A DNA stretch of 64,000 bases, from positions 13,944,501 through 14,008,500 of the forward strand of contig NC_051094.1 of assembly GCF_901709675.1 (NCBI RefSeq), in the 5' to 3' direction. Source of the DNA: Syngnathus acus (Eukaryota; Chordata; Actinopteri; Syngnathiformes; Syngnathidae). A program made the position numbers and the translations under genes. Every line of letters begins with the position of its first letter. The first letter of the stretch is position 1. Positions 1-12,045 of the stretch are shown piece by piece. The notes under the pieces were generated by a model. It searched no databases. It saw nothing but the letters and a program-made list of their open reading frames with translations, and had not been told where the DNA came from.

Positions 1-2454
1 TACAGTATCCCATGTAAATTGGTGACCCGGTGTTACTATGGCAACGGTGTAGACACATTTCCACAACAAGCTACAATAGCTTTAGAGCTGGTAATTCAAG
101 GTATATCATTTTACATGCCAATGTTAAGGCAAGGATTGCATTTGAGTTAGAAATACAAAGCAAAATGTAACCAGGACTTCTTTCCAATACAGTACAGAAT
201 GGCTTGTGAAGTTTAGCAACTCAAGTCGTTAAATGAACAGTTGCTCGATATACACTTGCTTATAATTAGGAGTGACCATTGGAGCTTTTCATGTGCGTTA
301 GCTGACACTAATATAGGGTGAACACTGAAGAGCAAGTTTTTTTTAAAAACACATGCTGATGGGTATTCAGATAAGTTATTTGATAAAAGCAGGCTCAAAG
401 TTGATAGGGTTTCGCTATTCTTTTACTTCCATGATTTATGATGACCAATATTCTCATCATAGGACATTTATAGCAGAGGCTTTAACATTGGCTACAAAGA
501 TTTTCCCCAACAAAAGAGCATATTTTCTGGCTTAAATTCTGCTTTGGATAACCACAAGATTCACGTTTACTGTCATTCTGATAATATTTCTATTTTCCAC
601 AGGTCAACTGGCTACACATTCCTACCTCAAACATGCTAATACTCTTAATTGTGCAAAGGTGTAAATAAAAGTGACGATTACGGGGACGGATGAAAACCCA
701 CTTCCATCCTTGCTTAGTCCGTCTTTTTTCTTTAAACTTCTTGTCCTCCGTTCGCAAAATAGATGGGACAGATGGACGGACCATTCCGTCCCTGGGAAGG
801 AATGGCCCTCACTGGGTATTATGATGTAATTATGCTAAAAACCATACGATGCTATCATCACTCACTTATTGATGCAATATAAAGTAGCCTTTATACAGTC
901 AGTGGTCGACCAAGTGGGTGACAAGTTGATGAAAGAAATGTCATGTGATCTACTTCATTCAATTTGGTGGTCGCTATTTTATTTATTTTAGAAATTGCTG
1001 CCCCTTTAATACTACTAGTTTGGACATTTAACTGTGATTTGCTAGTGGGTGAAGATGTAGAGAAATCTTTGGCTGCTGCTGTCTTCCGTTCAATGAAGGT
1101 CCCAGTGTGGAGAAAATTGCACACGGTTGAAATGTCTGCATTTGATCGGTGCCAAAGATGTGACGATAGTTTTGTTTGTTGTGATTCCCTGTCATACAAG
1201 CCTCTAATCTTCACACCATCTGCAATCAGTGACTTGGAGATGCGCTTGTTGGCGTCTATTATTGTGTTTTAAAACCTGGGCACGACATTATGATTTCTTG
1301 AAGGGAAAGGCAATGCTATTTAAATGACTTATGTCATAAAATGTGGAGCAGAGCAAGTGGGAAAAAATAATTTCTCAGTGCGAGTAGAGGCTCCTCCATT
1401 GCCTGTTGTTTTTCCACGGAGTAGATCTGTAAGTGGTGGGGGATGGGAACATGTATGTGCATGTGTCAGTTGTAGTGCCTCCCCCACCTTTCTGTGTCCT
1501 CCCTGCTTGGTTCCCACTCTTGGTAGGGAAGAGAATCAGCTCCTTTATTGCAGGGAGGCGAGAGGGAGAGAGTCCTCCCCCACCTCCCACATGTACATAC
1601 ACTCTATATAGTAACTCTATATACACTATGCAAATGTTGCATCCTTGTTGAGGAGATAAATGGAGTCCTTTATATGCTCGCCACCCTGAGAGGTTCTTCA
1701 TCTTATCTTTCATCATTTTGTGCATTAGGCTATTTTACTGTAATGCTACTTTTATGTATACATATTCCCTTTCTAAAAACAAAACAGAACACCAATGACA
1801 TATTTTAGAAGGTGCTGTGCGTAGCGTTGTCAGGCCTGCACCACAATATTGAGCAAGGTATGGTGTTCTATATCTTCAACCTCTGAGCTAAACAATCATA
1901 ATAATAAATAATATATGATAGTAAATCATAAATATATGACAGGGATTCAGACTGCCCCTAAATGACATTTTGTTCTGAAAATTTGTGACAGTGTAAAAAC
2001 ATTTTCCATCTATACTGTACTCGCACCCATGCAACCAGTAAATTGGATTAGTATTTTATTTTTTTTACCGATACTCTTCCTGAATATTCTTTCTTGGTGA
2101 AAAAATTCTGCTCTGAGTCCAGAGTCCAGTCCATTTATTGATAATTTAGTAAAAATAAATTTACAGTACTGTACTTCACTCAACTTATAGTGTGCGACCT
2201 TAAATTTTCTACTTGCACCTTTATATTTCAAGTTAGGAGCCACTGTGTTTTCTAGTAAAAAAAAATAATTTGGTGCCCTGTATTAATAAAAAAAGATATG
2301 CTCTATGAGTTTTACTTCATCCATCATGACTCGAACCATCATCATCATTCTCTTCTGCTTATCTGAGGTCAGATCGCTGGGGCAGCAGCTTAAGCAGGGA
2401 AACCCTAACTTACCTCTACCTAGTCACTTACCAGCTTGTCAACTTGCAGTGACA

Positions 2455-2660
2455 GAGTTTCTCATCCTATCTCTGAGGGAGAGCTCCGACACCATGTGGA
2501 GGAAACGCCTTTCAGCTGCTTGTATCTTGTTCTTTTGTGGCTCGTGAGGGTAGGGATTTAGATCGACCTGTGAATTAGGAATTTTGCCTTCGGCTCAGCT
2601 CCTTCTTCACCACGACAGACCAATACAGGGTCTGTATCACTGCAGACAACGCTCCTCACA
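2455..2660 (-). mobile_element. RTE-like LINE fragment (3' end of reverse transcriptase ORF)
   Basis: Read on the reverse strand, this segment encodes a broken piece of the C-terminal part of a common teleost non-LTR retrotransposon polyprotein. A readable stretch is TLYWSVVVKKELSR, followed after frame damage by the remains of the LRRVSGLSLRDRVR-type motif. It is short, frameshifted and clearly dead. The same family recurs at 43445-43545 (same part of the ORF) and at 56325-56765 (5' end). The clade name RTE is from memory of family resemblance. Confidence 0.6.
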
Positions 2661-3540
2661 CAAAACACACAACACTCAAAATTCTTGTCACAAGTGTTCT
2701 GTTATTCGCTTGTGAAAAAATGACTACAAGTAGCTCTATTCGTAATGAACATTGTTTTCTCCATACAAAACGTTCCGTATATGTTCCAGGCTGTCATTGT
2801 GTCATTGAGCCTGTAGTATAATTAATGTCTCCATTAGCTAATGTACTGTAAGATTCAACTGAATTAGGCTTTCTACTCGAAGGTGTCTTAACTGGGGTCA
2901 TTAAGCATGAAAGCTATCTGAGGCATGCCTGCAATACAGTACATCATTTTGAATCCCTAATATAAATGCTTTCCTGTCAAATGTATAGTGCCAGCAGATC
3001 ACAATCATCCGGCAAAGAGGAGATGCGTGGTCAGGTCACACATCTCGGTTTTACCAAGTCGGTCAAATGCATGCACAACGTCAAAAGTCTACGGTGTATT
3101 TTTATTCATCTTTAATAATCTAATTATACGTACAAGAACAGTCTAGATCAGCTATCTTTAAATGGCAGACAGCGATCCAAGCCTGGACCGAGTCAAGGTC
3201 GGTCTCGTGCCATCCCACCGTCAATCGCCTGTATGTGCGTTGCTGGATTTTCTCCGACAGTCCGTTTTCACAGACGGTGCACATGGTAGCTCCTGTTTTG
3301 TTTACCAGAGCAAAATGAGCCAATCAACTCTTTTGGTTGAGGGCATTTGTGGGGTGGCCGTGACAATGGTTCTTTGAAAATCGGTGTTTTTAAGAATGTA
3401 TAATTGCTATTTTCCCGGAAGTCAGCTCAAATGTTGTTCCTCATATCTTCGCAAGACCTTTCTTTGAACTCATATATGTTATGTTAATTGAAGAAAAAGA
3501 AAAAATCATAGGTTGGTGTTAATGCTTGTTTATCTGTATG

Positions 3541-3660
3541 TGTCAGACCATTGGCCAGCGACGAGTCCCGGGCACACCATCTCGCCCAAAGTCAGTTGGG
3601 ACAGGCTCCAGCACACCTGCAATTCTTGTGAAGTTAGTGATTCAGAGATTGGATGCATGC
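3541..3660 (-). repeat. Dispersed teleost ATCC-tailed repeat, 5' part, reverse orientation
   Basis: The segment contains the reverse complement of the 5' portion of the dispersed ~300 bp repeat seen in better form at 45945-46275 and 60550-60862. Recognisable pieces are the CCCAAAGTCAGTTGGGACAG block, GGCTCCAGCACACC, and a degenerate CTTGTGAAG...ATTCAGAG ending. A second copy of the same tail occurs at 3885-3950. Confidence 0.6.
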
Positions 3661-3884
3661 ATTGGCCACATTAATCAAAATATTCCAGACCTTTGCCCTG
3701 AAAATCCATTGCAGCCAGACCTTTCAGAATATTCATTGAAGATCTCTGGTCTGGATCTAGCTGATCTAGCAAAGCATACTGTGATTAAGCTTCCCCCATG
3801 TTTCACAACTGGGACAGTGGTGTTTTCTTTTTATGATTCTGTCAACATAGACTTCCAAAAAGCTCTAGATCTGTTTCATTGGTT

Positions 3885-3950
3885 AGTTATAGGCTCCACC
3901 AAACCTGGGACCCTGTTAAGGATAAGCAGTCCAGAAAATGGAAGTGTGGA
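3885..3950 (-). repeat. Second tail copy of the dispersed ATCC-tailed repeat
   Basis: The sequence TAGGCTCCACCAAACCTGGG followed by ACCCTGTTAAGGATAAGCAG and TCCAGAAAATGGA is the reverse complement of the 5' start of the dispersed repeat (compare 60560-60620). Together with 3541-3660 it shows that the flanks of a 153-codon open frame here are repeat-derived. Confidence 0.55.
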
Positions 3951-5140
3951 GGATTTTGTTGAACCACAACTTAAAAGCAATATCTGATTTTTATGGGCTG
4001 ATTTTCAACAAGTTTGTATTTATTACTCTGTATTTATTATTCTATTTCAAGTGATCATTTGGGGCATTTCTTTTAATTACAGAGGGGTCCCAACAGTTTT
4101 GTGTTTGTGTGTAATGTGTCCCAACCAGGCTGCCAGCTTGAATTTCAGCCCACTTTGAGCTGGATATTACAATTTTGGAAGAGATTATCAGTCCTGCAAG
4201 TATATTTGCCAAGAAACTCGAGCAGAGTTAGCGAAACGGAGATGGGTCAGAGACTGAAATCGGGTCTGAATGAATGGTCGTGTTCTCCTGCCAGCACTGT
4301 TATGTCACAAGCGGCTGTCTGAGCTCTGTCGGAATTCATATTCAGTTGGAGGGGGCCAGCGCGGTTGTGTACACCAAAAGATGATACCCCTAGTGTTGTT
4401 TCGCATGCATGCACACAATGAAGAATCATTTCCAAAATAATTTTCAAAGGTCCTTCACTGGATCTCAGTTGGCAGGAGTAATGGCTTCTCTCAGACCAAG
4501 GAAAAACATGGTGTGTATACATGTGCCAGTGCAATTTAGAGTCCTCTGAGATGAAGGAGTAGAGGCTAATTTTGGACATTGGGTCAAAGGATCAGTCGAG
4601 GCAGTAGTCTGGATCGAGAATGCGGAGATATCTTCTTCCCTCAAACACCTCCACACTCCTTTGCATAGGTCAGGCAAATCTCCACCGATAAAATTTATCG
4701 ACCCACGATACACATTGATTGATTTGAACTTCACAAAAAGGGCAGAATATCATCTTGTTACTCACTTTCAGCACTGTTACTTCCCCCTCCCTACTGTGTT
4801 GCATTCAATGGATAATTAGGCAAAATATTAAGTGGCATAGTCTTAATATTTGTGGTTATATGTTTACAATTTGCCCACCTCTTCACCTGTCCAAGTATAT
4901 TCTTTGAAAAACCACAGCTCTCCTCCAAAGAATGAAGTGCAGGCTTTACAAAACCCAGTCTTCCATTTTCCTTGAAACTCACATCAGCCTACTCTGACTG
5001 CCACAACCTCCCACACAGCCTTTTCTCACTCGCTTTCATTCTCACACCCCCACAGTACGCTGTTAGACTGCAGTAATTACACACACGCAGAGGGCTACCC
5101 TGTTTTGTTTTCTTGCTCACATATGCCTTTGTCTCCACAG

Positions 5141-8100
5141 GTCTACACACAATGAAATGGAGAAGAACAGGTACGTAAACACCACTCTATTCCATTTGCC
5201 TAGTGTAATCTTATAATGTAGTACATAAACAATGGGCTGTTCCTCAATCCACAAAAACATCTGATTCCTGATCCCATATATTTCCAATGCAATCTCTTTA
5301 AGGATGTGAAGAAACCATGGACAATCGTTGATGAGCGGTTTATCAAAGTGCAACATATTTGTCCTACTTAAACAGCTCAGTTTGATTATTGCTGGACAAT
5401 GAATCCAGTTCCCCCAAATTACATTTGTAGTAACACGGTATAAATGAGGTCATCAGTTAAGTGAAAGTTCATCAATTGACATGCAAACTGAACCTTCTGT
5501 AAAGGTAGTTCTGAGCCCGGGGCGCTAACGGCCCAATTGCATCATTTGGCCGCTGCACGTCGGCGACACGTCTGCAACGCTTGCCGCGTGCACGACAGAA
5601 ATTGTTGCTGCACGTAGAATGCACGCTCTCATTCTCTTCCATGATTGGTCCGTTAAGTCACATGCTGGGACGACTTACTCAGCTTTTCCCGGTTACTCGC
5701 CATAACAACAAGCGAAGCAAATCTTGCGTTGCCCCTCGCTATAAGCGCACGTAACGTAAACAAATTGGTTTATTATAAGCCTTTTCACCTTATTTTCTCT
5801 GTTGAAGATGCCATGGCGTGTGGCATACAGTTGTACCAATAAGCATGGAAGACACCCTAAATGCACATTTCAGCAGTAATGCAATAATAACATTTCTCCA
5901 AGGTATATTTTCAAGTACCACTCAAGACTTTTCTGTATGTCAGAACCATGAATAACAAATACGAAGCAAAGTCCAGCAAGTATGTGAAAAAAACTCTGAA
6001 ATGTGAAGTTCTGTAAATCAGGTTTCACAATACCGAGATATATAGATTACTAAACGATCAATTAATTGACTGCAAAAATACCGTGCTTATCCTGACAACT
6101 TAGCTTTTGCCAATTTTATAAAACAGAACAAAAACACAGTATTTTAATCTTTATTATTATTATATAATTAGTTATCTAAATTCTGATCCTTGTTATACTT
6201 TTATTAGTCAGTTTAGTAGAACCCAGTTTCTTCTGTATTCTGTTTTCATAGAAATGCTACATCACAGATCTATTGCGTTATATATGTCTGTCACCTATTG
6301 ACACATTGCCCTTCTGGCACTTTAACCAAAATAACCTTCTCCTGAAACAGCCCATACTCTATCTTCTTTTTTTTTTTCTTTTTTTTTGGAGTAACTTGGA
6401 CACATTGTCTGGACAGTGTTGTTAAACATTGACCATGTTATGTCACAAGGCAGACTAGAACATTTGCATGTTACGTAATGACATTTGCACTTTGGAAGTC
6501 AAATGTGAAACTGTACTACCTTGTATGTGCTTTCCTAGTCTTACATTTATGTCTAACCACTACGGCCATGATCAGACTATGCTCAGATTGTGCAATTGTT
6601 TAATTTAATTTAATTCATATTCCACAAGCAACACATTAGTCAGAACACCATAGGCTGCACAAAACATATTATTACTCTACATAGAAAATTTTGAGGTTGG
6701 CTTCCTCTTCAATGACGTGGCTGCTGACTGTGCATTCAACTTAAACTGCATTGAAATAGCCTGTTGTGTGTTCAATGACACTACAATTAGATAATACAGT
6801 ACATTTTGGCAGTGAATTTCACCTGCAGCAGGTACCGTAATTTTCGGACTATAAGTCGCACCGGAGTATAAGTCGCACCAGCCATAAAATGCCCAAAAAA
6901 GTGAAAAAAAACATATATATGTATATAAGTCGCTCCTGAGTATAAGTCGCCCCCCCACCCAAACTATGAAAAAAAACGCGACTTATAGTCCGAAAATTAC
7001 GGTATTAAATTATCAGCTCATCTCGCTTTAGGTTGCCGAAGAAACATTTCTACAGTAGGCTAAAACATCTGACGTACACATTCCCACCCACTGAGGTTCA
7101 CACATGCACACTAGCATGCACACACTTTGTGTGTTGCATAACACAGTCGGTCTCAAACACCCACCAGACATTAGCAACTACCAGAAATGTAAATTGAGAT
7201 GTGGAAAGAAGATACTCTAGATGTGAATGTGTGAAAAAGATGTCAAGGACAGATGGGCAGATTAATCATGTGACTTCTGATAGATTCATATTGTTGTTGT
7301 TGGGTTAGGAACGTTAATAGTCGTCACCACTTTGAGAAGGTCTAGTTAAATTTGCAGTTTATTTGCAGCATCGTTTGGTAGACCAAAGTAATGGTCAGAT
7401 CTTTCCAATCGGGTTTCCATCAAATGGGGAATATCAGTAGCAAAAATATGTTTTGCTAGTTTCTTGACATTCAAAGATGTGTAACTTTGTCTTGTTTTAT
7501 TTTGCTCCTTTCTGCCTACAGACGGGCACATCTACGTCTGTGTTTAGAGCGACTGAAATCTCTGGTTCCTTTGGGTCCAGATGCCAACAGGCACACGACA
7601 CTGAGCCTGCTGATGAAGGCCAAAGATCACATCAAGGTGCGTGTGGTTATACTTTGCTCAATTAAAAAAAATGATCATATACGCTTCAGTTTATATCGAT
7701 CATAAAGTAGAATCATTACAATACAAATGTGAAAACAAAAGCCTTATTTCCACCAAGCAATACAGTACAGTTTTGCACTTTATAATTCTGATTATTAAAT
7801 CCTGAAGTGCACTGTATCACACAGTACTGCTTGGCGCATTGGTAATATTTCATTTCTTCTTGTTCACTATCTAGAAGTTGGAGGAGAGTGACAGAAGAGC
7901 CCAACACACCTTAGAACAGTTACAGAGAGAGCAGAGACATCTGAGAAGGCGTCTGGAGCAGCTCGGTGTGGAGAGAGTCCGCATGGACAGCACCGGCTCC
8001 ACCGTGTCCTCTGATAAATCCGACTCTGACCAAGGTCTGTCATTCATGCAATTCTTTTATCCATTTTCTGATAATTGGCTAAAATATTTGCTTGGAGGAT

Positions 8101-8856
8101 TAGCTCTCCTTGTTTTGCTGTTGTATCTGTTGGTCCTTGTGCCCAATTGCAATTTAATGCATCTGTAGCAATAGTCACAGCTACATACTTTAGGGATTAT
8201 CAACTGGCTGCCCGCGGGCCGAGCCCGGTCCCTCGAACTGTCCAATACGGCCCGCGACCGAATTCCAAAATATCAGGATCAAAGGAAAAATATCATGTTG
8301 TCCACACTAAAGCAAATGAAAACAGCAAAAATTGTGACCGTAAAGGCTAAAAATGCCTTCATTTCTGAAATGCAATTCAAAATAAACTTGCGAGTGATGT
8401 CATCTCTTCTTTTGCGCATGCACTTTGGCGATGCATTTGTTCACACGCTAGAGTCTCATTTAATATGTAATGTGAATGCTTACACAAAAAGAATCTGATT
8501 TCACCCCAAAATGCGTTATTTTCATTTTTTTACTGCTCTAAATTTCATAGATTTCAATGGCCTGGGATATAGACATTAAGTTCGGCCTAATGTTCTTAGC
8601 GGTCATTCTAACAAATCCTACTTCTTCCCTGTTGCCCACAGAGGACCTGGATGTGGACGTGGAGGGAACAGACTACCTGCTGGGTGATCTGGAGTGGAGC
8701 ACCAGCAGCGTGAGTGACTCAGGGGACGAGCGGGGCAGCTTGCGCAGCAGCTGCAGCGATGAGGGCTACGCCAGTGCCAGCCTGCGGCGCCTGCAGGACA
8801 CTCAGGAGAGGGCCAAGCAGCCGGCCTGCGGCACTATAAACCTCACTGGTCACTAG
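5141..8856 (+). CDS. mxd1: MXD1 (MAD1), MAX dimerization protein 1, partial: last four coding exons
   Basis: bHLH-leucine-zipper transcriptional repressor that dimerises with MAX at E-boxes and recruits SIN3/HDAC, opposing MYC in the nucleus. Coding exons: 5141-5170, 7522-7636, 7875-8034, 8642-8856 (stop TAG), all with AG/GT borders and matching phases, giving the last 172 residues. The first exon gives the basic region [10 protein letters not shown], with the E-box-reading H, E and R spaced as in the family. The second gives helix-loop-helix ([33 protein letters not shown]). The third gives the zipper ([19 protein letters not shown]) and the conserved RMDS.GSTVSS.KSDSD segment. The fourth gives the acidic/serine-rich C-terminus ([28 protein letters not shown]), whose extreme end differs from human and is longer. 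The SIN3-interaction exon is outside the window. MXD1 is favoured over MXI1/MXD3/MXD4 by the near-identical zipper and VDVE.TDYL.GDL.WS block. Confidence 0.95.
5505..5765. other. CpG-rich block inside mxd1 intron, probable repeat relic or intronic regulatory DNA
   Basis: Amid AT-rich intron this ~260 bp block is rich in CpG (GGGGCGCTAACGGCCC, CGTCGGCGACACGTC, GCCGCGTGCACGAC). No frame is open. It could be the end of a DNA transposon, given its abrupt composition change, or a CpG-rich internal promoter. I saw no terminal repeats or target duplication that would settle it. Confidence 0.3.
6835..7002. mobile_element. 168 bp miniature inverted-repeat element, TA-flanked (copy 1)
   Basis: The element begins CCGTAATTTTCGGACTATAA and ends with its reverse complement TTATAGTCCGAAAATTACGG. 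It is flanked on both sides by TA, as expected for TA-targeting (Tc1/mariner-like) transposition. The interior repeats short ATAAGTCGC / GCGACTTAT words in both orientations. It has no coding capacity. It lies in the mxd1 intron between exons 5141-5170 and 7522-7636. A near-identical short copy is at 22884-23053 and a longer relative at 41984-42786. Confidence 0.85.
8190..8300. repeat. Fragment of a GGCCCGCGG-type hAT-like repeat
   Basis: The block TTATCAACTGGCTGCCCGCG followed by GGCCGAGCCCGG and TACGGCCCGCGACCG resembles the ends of non-autonomous hAT copies common in fish that carry 'gcccgcggg' words. It lies in the last mxd1 intron. Ends and target duplication were not resolved, so the call is tentative. 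Confidence 0.35.
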
Positions 8857-11800
8857 TCCATCTCCCGTCTCCTCGATTCCCGTTCCAAGAATGTTTTGCC
8901 ACGACCCGGTTGTATACCCACCTCAAGACCCTCACCCTCTCTCCCACCTTACCAGGACTAACCCAATTCTGAGGCTCATCAAGCCAGGCCTCTGCAGATT
9001 CTGTGCCCCATATCAACTTCCCACCATGACTGAGCGCCTTGAAGAACCCCACCCACAGCCAGCCCGTCATTATCTGACGGTCGTTAGATGTGACCGACTC
9101 TACACCAATCAAACGAGTCGGGTCCTCCCCTACTTCTCCCTCCGTCCATCACAAATGCAACTTTCAGCCTGAGAATGTTACTTTACATTATCCCACTGCC
9201 TCTTTTTTTAATGTATCAAGGGGTACGGGAAGCACTTTTGAGATTTCACCACAGACAGACATACTCCATCATTGCTTCTTGATGTAAGACGGTGCTTCAA
9301 AAGGTGTGCCACACAAGCGGGCCTTTGTTTCTGCCCAGCTCACCACAGCCAGTCATCTGTTTTTTATAAACATCAACATGTCAACCCTCTCTTTCGTACT
9401 TTGGAAGTCATCTATAGGGTGTTTAATAACACTTGAAGGGCACACGGCGGAACAGCAATATGAGTCTCACAAGCAAGGCATCTTCACCCTGACCTTTTTG
9501 GTCCACACGTGGACACCAGAGGGTTTAGTGGTGATACTGTCTGCCACTCTGATGACTGTGGTGTTTTTCATGGGTATGTATTAGTATCTATGTGTGTGTG
9601 TGTGTGTATGTCCATGTTTGCCTGGCAATGACAGTGGTCACCTGTCACTTTCTTTGACCATCCACCCGCCCCTCTTTGCAAAAATGTTTTGACAAGTATT
9701 GGTGCATTAATATTCACCACTTCTTGACCAGGTGTAACCTGGGATGGAAAAGTCTACCTACTAAGTCAAGAGGCTGAGGAACATTCCACTAGGTTAGCAA
9801 GTGAAGGCTGAGAGCTTTTTGTTTTTTTTTGGTGGTTCGTAAATTTTCTTGCTATCACCCAAAAATACAATAATGTACCCGCTTTAGATTTTACTGCGTA
9901 CCAACCAACCGAGGACTCAATTCTGTGTGAATGGCTGAAAGACCCTCTCTTTTGTCTTGCCTTGATACCTATTTATTGTTTTGTAAGAAATGTACATCTA
10001 CTGTCATGTAAATAGTTCACAGATGTCTATCAGAAGTATTTATTAGATCTGATAAAAGCTAGAGATTAATATAAATATATATTTAATTAGTTCCACATAG
10101 CCTTTGTTCTTATTGTGACGGTTCACAGGTGTAGTTTGTTTGCACAGCTTAGTCAATCCATAGAATATTTAGAAACGTCTCTTGTGCCTCAAGGCTTTGT
10201 GTCCGTTGGAAGGTTTGGCACAGATTTCTTAGAAGATGAAATTTTTCCCTGTGGTTGATTGTGTTTTGCTGTTTAAGACAAAAAAAAAAAAAAAAAGTCA
10301 ATCGAAAAAATATAAAACAGAAAAGGTTTATGGTGGTGCCAGTGGCAGCAGTATAGTAGTGTGGCCGCCATCAAGGCGCAACAAAAAAGTCCTATCTCCT
10401 TGCTTGGTCAGAAAGACACTTGCACAGTGAGGATTTGCAGTATGTTTTGAATGTAGAAGTCCTCCATCCTGCAGCCAGTGTGTCTGAGAAGCAACCCCCC
10501 CAACCCCCGAATGCCACGGCAGATATATCTGAGCATGAAAATGGTATACAAAAATGAATACATAAGGTGGAAAAAAGAACAAAAACACAAAAATAGATAT
10601 TAGTTTTCTGAGTGTGGAATGCTGCTTCTTTTGTGTGAGCTTAACCCCCTTCAACCAGACAGGAATGGTGTAGAAATCATACGAATGGGATGTGTTGAAA
10701 AGTACAAATTCACTGATGCGTGCATGTACGTGTCGCAACACTGGGCAATTGATTATGTGCATCTCGATAAAATCAAGATAGGCAGCCCTCAAAATTTGGC
10801 CACCACAAAGGGTTTTAGTTTTGGTGTGGTTCCAACATTTGAGTCCAATAGTTTGTATGAATTACTGTTGAATTAAAAAAAACGGAGCCCATAAGCAGGC
10901 ATTTACTCGCGGAAAGGGTACAAATTTTATTGAGATGAAAGAAATCAATAGCCAAGTGTGCAAGTAAGAATTATTTAGGGGAATAGAGGCATTTGTAGGC
11001 ATCAGTAAAACATTTTTGTTGTATAATGCCAAAAGGAAAATTGTGCACTTAAAAAAATAGTCATGTGTTATACTTAGCATTTAATTCCCCCCATCCATGG
11101 CCTTGTCCTCCACCAATCTGCATGTGTGTGCCTGACCCTAACCCACAGGTGTCAAACTCAAGGCCCGGGGGCCAGATACGGCCCGCCACATTATTTTATG
11201 TGGCCCGCGAAGACAAATTGTGCAACAAATTCGTGTCATTGCTAGAATTGCAAATTGTCTTCACTTTTAATATCTTTTTTTTTTTTTAATATTTGACCAG
11301 TTTTTACTCGTTTGATTTGAAAACGAGTTATTTGTCAGTTTGTTTTGTAGCTTTTCTGTATATAATATGAGGTGCTCATACATTTATTTGGGTCGACAGT
11401 CATAATGGCCCTCCGAAAGAAGCTATGACTACAATGCGGCCCGCGAAAAAAATGAGTTTGACACCCCTGCCCTAACCCCTACTACACATTCACACACACA
11501 CACACACGCATGCACACACACACTGGCATCTGTGGTTCAGGTCAGGCATGTATGTGGTGAATGGAGAGGTCCTGGTGGCCCTGGTGCTTTCAACACCTAT
11601 GTCATGAGGCGGGTGTTCAGTCTCAAAGAACAACCAGTTGTTTAAGCTTACAGGTTATAGCACTGATGGATCTTGTGTTCATGTTTGTATGTTATTTGAT
11701 TTGTGCATACTTTTGTGTGGCTAGTATTGCCTTAAACTGACCTAAAATGTAAAAACCCAACAAAAATGTACTACGTGTTTGAATACGATCTGTTGAAATG

Positions 11801-12045
11801 TTTTGAGACGTGCTGTCGTTCATGAACACAACCACACACATACTCAGAATCATTTTGCCATGAATATCATTGTCACCTGATGCTGCCTTTCCTCTAAGGC
11901 GGCTCATTTCTTCTGTGTTTAAAATCAACCTAAAGGTGGACATTTTGTGCACTTAATTTTTAAGAATTGGACAACTGAAACAATTTGTGGCCGCAATTTA
12001 TATTTGCCAGGGGAAATAATAAATAACTTTGAAACCCTTGTTTAT
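8857..12045 (+). other. mxd1: mxd1 3' UTR and downstream, with candidate polyadenylation signals
   Basis: No open frame of interest follows the mxd1 stop. Candidate poly(A) signals on the plus strand are ATTAAA at 10872-10877 and AATAAA at 12018-12023; the latter is followed by GT/T-rich DNA (TTGTTTATC, TTGACATTGTCTTTATTTT). ATTTA words around 9970-10090 fit an unstable message, as known for MXD1 in other vertebrates. Which signal is used cannot be told from sequence. The hAT copy at 11144-11469 would lie inside the longer UTR. Confidence 0.45.
11144..11469 (+). mobile_element. Non-autonomous hAT element (326 bp) with perfect 8 bp target duplication
   Basis: The ends are CACAGGTGTCAAACTC and, reverse-complemented, CAGGGGTGTCAAACTC. 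The flanking 8 bp CCCTAACC occurs at 11136-11143 and again at 11470-11477, the target duplication length of hAT elements. The interior holds GGCCCGGGGGCCAGATACGG and GTGGCCCGCGAAG and no ORF. Copies of the same family are at 41793-42928 and 51194-51612. Confidence 0.9.

Larger units (their letters stand above)
1..5140 (+). other. mxd1: Intron of mxd1 (coding exons upstream lie outside the window)
   Basis: No mxd1 exon for the N-terminal SIN3-interaction region (the family's N-terminal MNIQMLLEAADYLERRE-type segment) or for the following basic/serine-rich exon was found here, so this stretch is read as intron upstream of the exon at 5141. It holds a reverse-strand RTE-type LINE fragment near 2455-2660 and two tails of a dispersed fish repeat at 3541-3660 and 3885-3950. 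The rest is AT-rich, low-information DNA. Assignment as intron is inference from gene structure in other vertebrates. Confidence 0.7.

Noticed and set aside
3526-3987. A 153-codon open frame that reads like a plausible protein in the mxd1 intron
   Set aside because: Its first ~45 codons (3541-3660) and a later stretch (3885-3950) are reverse-complement copies of the start of the dispersed ATCC-tailed repeat. There are no splice-consistent partners and I recognise no family. The central ~225 bp remain unexplained but do not justify a gene call.
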